Below are positions 4,706-6,085 of a DNA stretch of 6,085 bases, in pieces; the first letter of the stretch is position 1, and each line of letters opens with the position of its first letter. Both the position numbers and the translations under genes were made by a program. Source of the DNA: UBA1206 sp045643125 (GTDB taxonomy: Bacteria > Bacillota > Clostridia > Oscillospirales > CAG-382); the NCBI GenBank assembly GCA_045643125.1, contig JAZUKE010000078.1, forward strand, positions 1 to 6,085, written 5' to 3'. The notes beneath the pieces are model-generated. The model searched no databases, was not told where the DNA came from, and saw only the letters and a list, made by a program, of their open reading frames with translations.

Positions 4706-5905
4706 TCAACCCTTTTTGAAAAAATCGTTTAATCTTTCGACCGCTTTCAGCGTGTTTTCGTAAGTGCCGAACGAGGTGAGGCGGAAATACCCTTTGCCTG
4801 CGTCGCCGAAACCTTCGCCCGGTGTGCCGACAAGGTTGGCTTTGTGCAGCAGTCTGTCGAAGAATTCCCACGAGCCTTCGTTCCCCGGACATTCGAGCCA
4901 CAGATACGGCGAATGTATGCCGCCCGTGAACCAGACTCCGTTGTCCTCAAGGCACTTGCCGAGAAGGGAAGCGTTGCGTCTGTAATAGTCTATGTTCTGT
5001 CTGCATTCTTTTATGCCGATATCCGAAAGCGCGGCTTCCGCACCTCTCTGCGTGACGTAGGAAACGCCGTTGAACTTGGTCGCCTGGCGGCGCGCCCACA
5101 TTTTTCCGAGCGCAGAGTCTCCGCTTCTGAGGTTTTCGGGGAATACTGTCCAGCCGCAGCGAACGCCGGTAAAGCCCGCAAACTTTGAAAAGCTGCATAT
5201 CTCAACGGCACATTCGTCGGCACCGCTTATCTGATATATCGAATGAGGTATGTTTTCATCGGTGATGAACGCTTCATACGCGGCGTCGAACACGATGAGA
5301 GAGCCGGTCTCGAGCGCAAAATCCACCCACTTTTTAAGTCCCGACTTGTCATAAGCGGCACCCGTCGGGTTGTTGGGCGAACAGAGATATATCACATACG
5401 GCTTTTTCTCTACGTTTTCCGGTGTCGGAAGGAACGAATTTTCCTTGCTTCCGCGAATAAAAGTGAGTTTTCTGCCGTCCATAAGGTTGGAATCGAGATA
5501 AACGGGGTATACGGGATCGGGAATGAGGATATCGGCATCGCCGAACAGATCGGTAATGTTGCCGATATCGCTTTTTGCGCCGTCGCTTACGAAGATCTCG
5601 CTTTCTTCAAGCGTCACGCCGTTTTCGGCATAGTGACGCATTATCGCGTCTTTGAGGAAATCATAACCGTATTCGGGCGGGTATCCGCGGAACGTCTTTA
5701 CGTCTTCCATTTCTGCAACGGCGTTTTTCATCGCTTCCGTCACACACGGCATAAGCGGACGTGTCACGTCGCCGATACCGAGGCGGATTATCTCCGCATC
5801 CGGGTTTTCGGCGCTGTACGCCTTTACTCTTTTTGCGATATCGCTGAAAAGATAGCTCGGCTTGATAAGACCGAAATTTTCGTTTATTTTAATCTTTATA
5901 CTCAT
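4706..5905 (-). CDS. dapL: LL-diaminopimelate aminotransferase
   Basis: This class I/II PLP aminotransferase converts tetrahydrodipicolinate plus glutamate to LL-diaminopimelate in one step, bypassing the succinylase or acetylase branches. The 399 residues are typical. Visible features are the N-terminal LIKPSYLFSDIAKRV (13-27), the substrate loop around RGYPPEYG (73-80), DGAKSD (108-113), SPNNPTG (176-182), the PLP-pyridine aspartate D207 in VFDAAYEAF (205-213), the Schiff-base lysine K241 in SFSKFAGFTGVR (238-249) and the carboxylate-binding R375 in YFRLTSFG (373-380). ATG 5905 is chosen, preceded by GAGGGTG; an in-frame TTG at 5917 would add four residues and remove that site. The start lies inside the end of dapF, overlapping by 17 nt. 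A generic aspartate aminotransferase is much less likely given the motifs and the lysA/dapF context. Confidence 0.95.
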   Translation of the reverse strand: MSIKIKINENFGLIKPSYLFSDIAKRVKAYSAENPDAEIIRLGIGDVTRPLMPCVTEAMKNAVAEMEDVKTFRGYPPEYGYDFLKDAIMRHYAENGVTLEESEIFVSDGAKSDIGNITDLFGDADILIPDPVYPVYLDSNLMDGRKLTFIRGSKENSFLPTPENVEKKPYVIYLCSPNNPTGAAYDKSGLKKWVDFALETGSLIVFDAAYEAFITDENIPHSIYQISGADECAVEICSFSKFAGFTGVRCGWTVFPENLRSGDSALGKMWARRQATKFNGVSYVTQRGAEAALSDIGIKECRQNIDYYRRNASLLGKCLEDNGVWFTGGIHSPYLWLECPGNEGSWEFFDRLLHKANLVGTPGEGFGDAGKGYFRLTSFGTYENTLKAVERLNDFFKKG

Positions 5906-6085
5906 ATACACCCTCAAATACTTTCGTTGCGGGACCGGTCATCAGCATTTCATAGCCTTTGTCGCATCTTATTTTAAGCGTTCCGCCGCGCAGAGTGACA
6001 TCAATATCCTTTTCGGCGGGAAGCAGTCCGTTTATGACCGCAGCCGCTACCGTGGCGCACGCGCCCGTACCGCAAGCCCAGGTCT
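5889..6085 (-). CDS. dapF: Diaminopimelate epimerase, C-terminal part (truncated by window edge)
   Basis: The last 64 codons are visible; the rest lies beyond the right edge. The fragment opens with TWACGTGACA, which contains the catalytic Cys and the glycine-rich loop of DapF (ACGTG). It continues through LRGGTLKIRC and ends with the family-typical MTGPATKVFEGVYEYKD. DapF interconverts LL- and meso-diaminopimelate by a two-cysteine mechanism without a cofactor, supplying both LysA and peptidoglycan synthesis. Its stop codon lies 17 nt inside dapL, so the two are co-transcribed and probably translationally coupled. The first catalytic Cys, near the N-terminal domain, is outside the window. 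Confidence 0.93.
   Translation of the reverse strand, partial: TWACGTGACATVAAAVINGLLPAEKDIDVTLRGGTLKIRCDKGYEMLMTGPATKVFEGVYEYKD

Noticed and set aside
5906..5917. TTG start for dapL four residues upstream
   Set aside because: The TTG overlaps the GAGGGTG ribosome binding site that serves the ATG at 5905, and DapL similarity does not need the additional residues.
5243..5977. 244-codon plus-strand frame opposite dapL and dapF
   Set aside because: Antisense to two well-supported genes, with no RBS and no known motif.

Overview
The window looks like chromosomal DNA from an anaerobic Gram-positive bacterium of the Clostridia (Firmicutes), probably a gut-type lineage. Support for this comes from strong AAGGAG-type ribosome binding sites, sigma-A-like promoters of the TTGAC-N17-TATTAT form, hairpin terminators with T runs, and lysine synthesis through the one-step aminotransferase DapL. 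The assignment is an inference from style and gene content; no rRNA or other taxonomic marker is present. I see no phage, IS, tRNA or CRISPR sequence.

Left part (1-1331). A minus-strand gene encodes the ATP pyrophosphatase half of GMP synthase without the usual glutaminase half. It has a near-consensus promoter, a strong RBS and a hairpin terminator. Its upstream region is shared with a divergent plus-strand gene.

Centre-left (1332-2669). The plus-strand gene encodes one continuous 413-residue protein that joins three phosphate-chemistry domains: a GrpB/UPF0157 nucleotidyltransferase-like domain, a compact inorganic-pyrophosphatase-like domain and a Nudix hydrolase with a perfect Nudix box. 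This is the most unusual item in the window. It ends in a heptamer repeat and a bidirectional terminator.

Centre (2670-3408). An AT-richer pair of divergent small genes encodes a zinc-ribbon/TM2 membrane protein (minus) and a 72-residue XRE-type regulator (plus). Between them are three short inverted repeats, each with a 3-nt spacer, placed on the promoters of both genes. This is a typical layout for an autoregulated repressor. One half-site, TGTGATAT, recurs in the other intergenic regions of the window, nearly always outside genes.

Right part (3421-6085). A tightly packed minus-strand operon, dapF (3' end only)-dapL-lysA, encodes the last three steps of lysine synthesis: tetrahydrodipicolinate to LL-diaminopimelate (DapL), to meso-diaminopimelate (DapF, also a peptidoglycan precursor), to lysine (LysA). 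Genes overlap or lie 4 nt apart, and the operon ends in a hairpin shared with the convergent XRE gene. Its promoter lies beyond the right edge.
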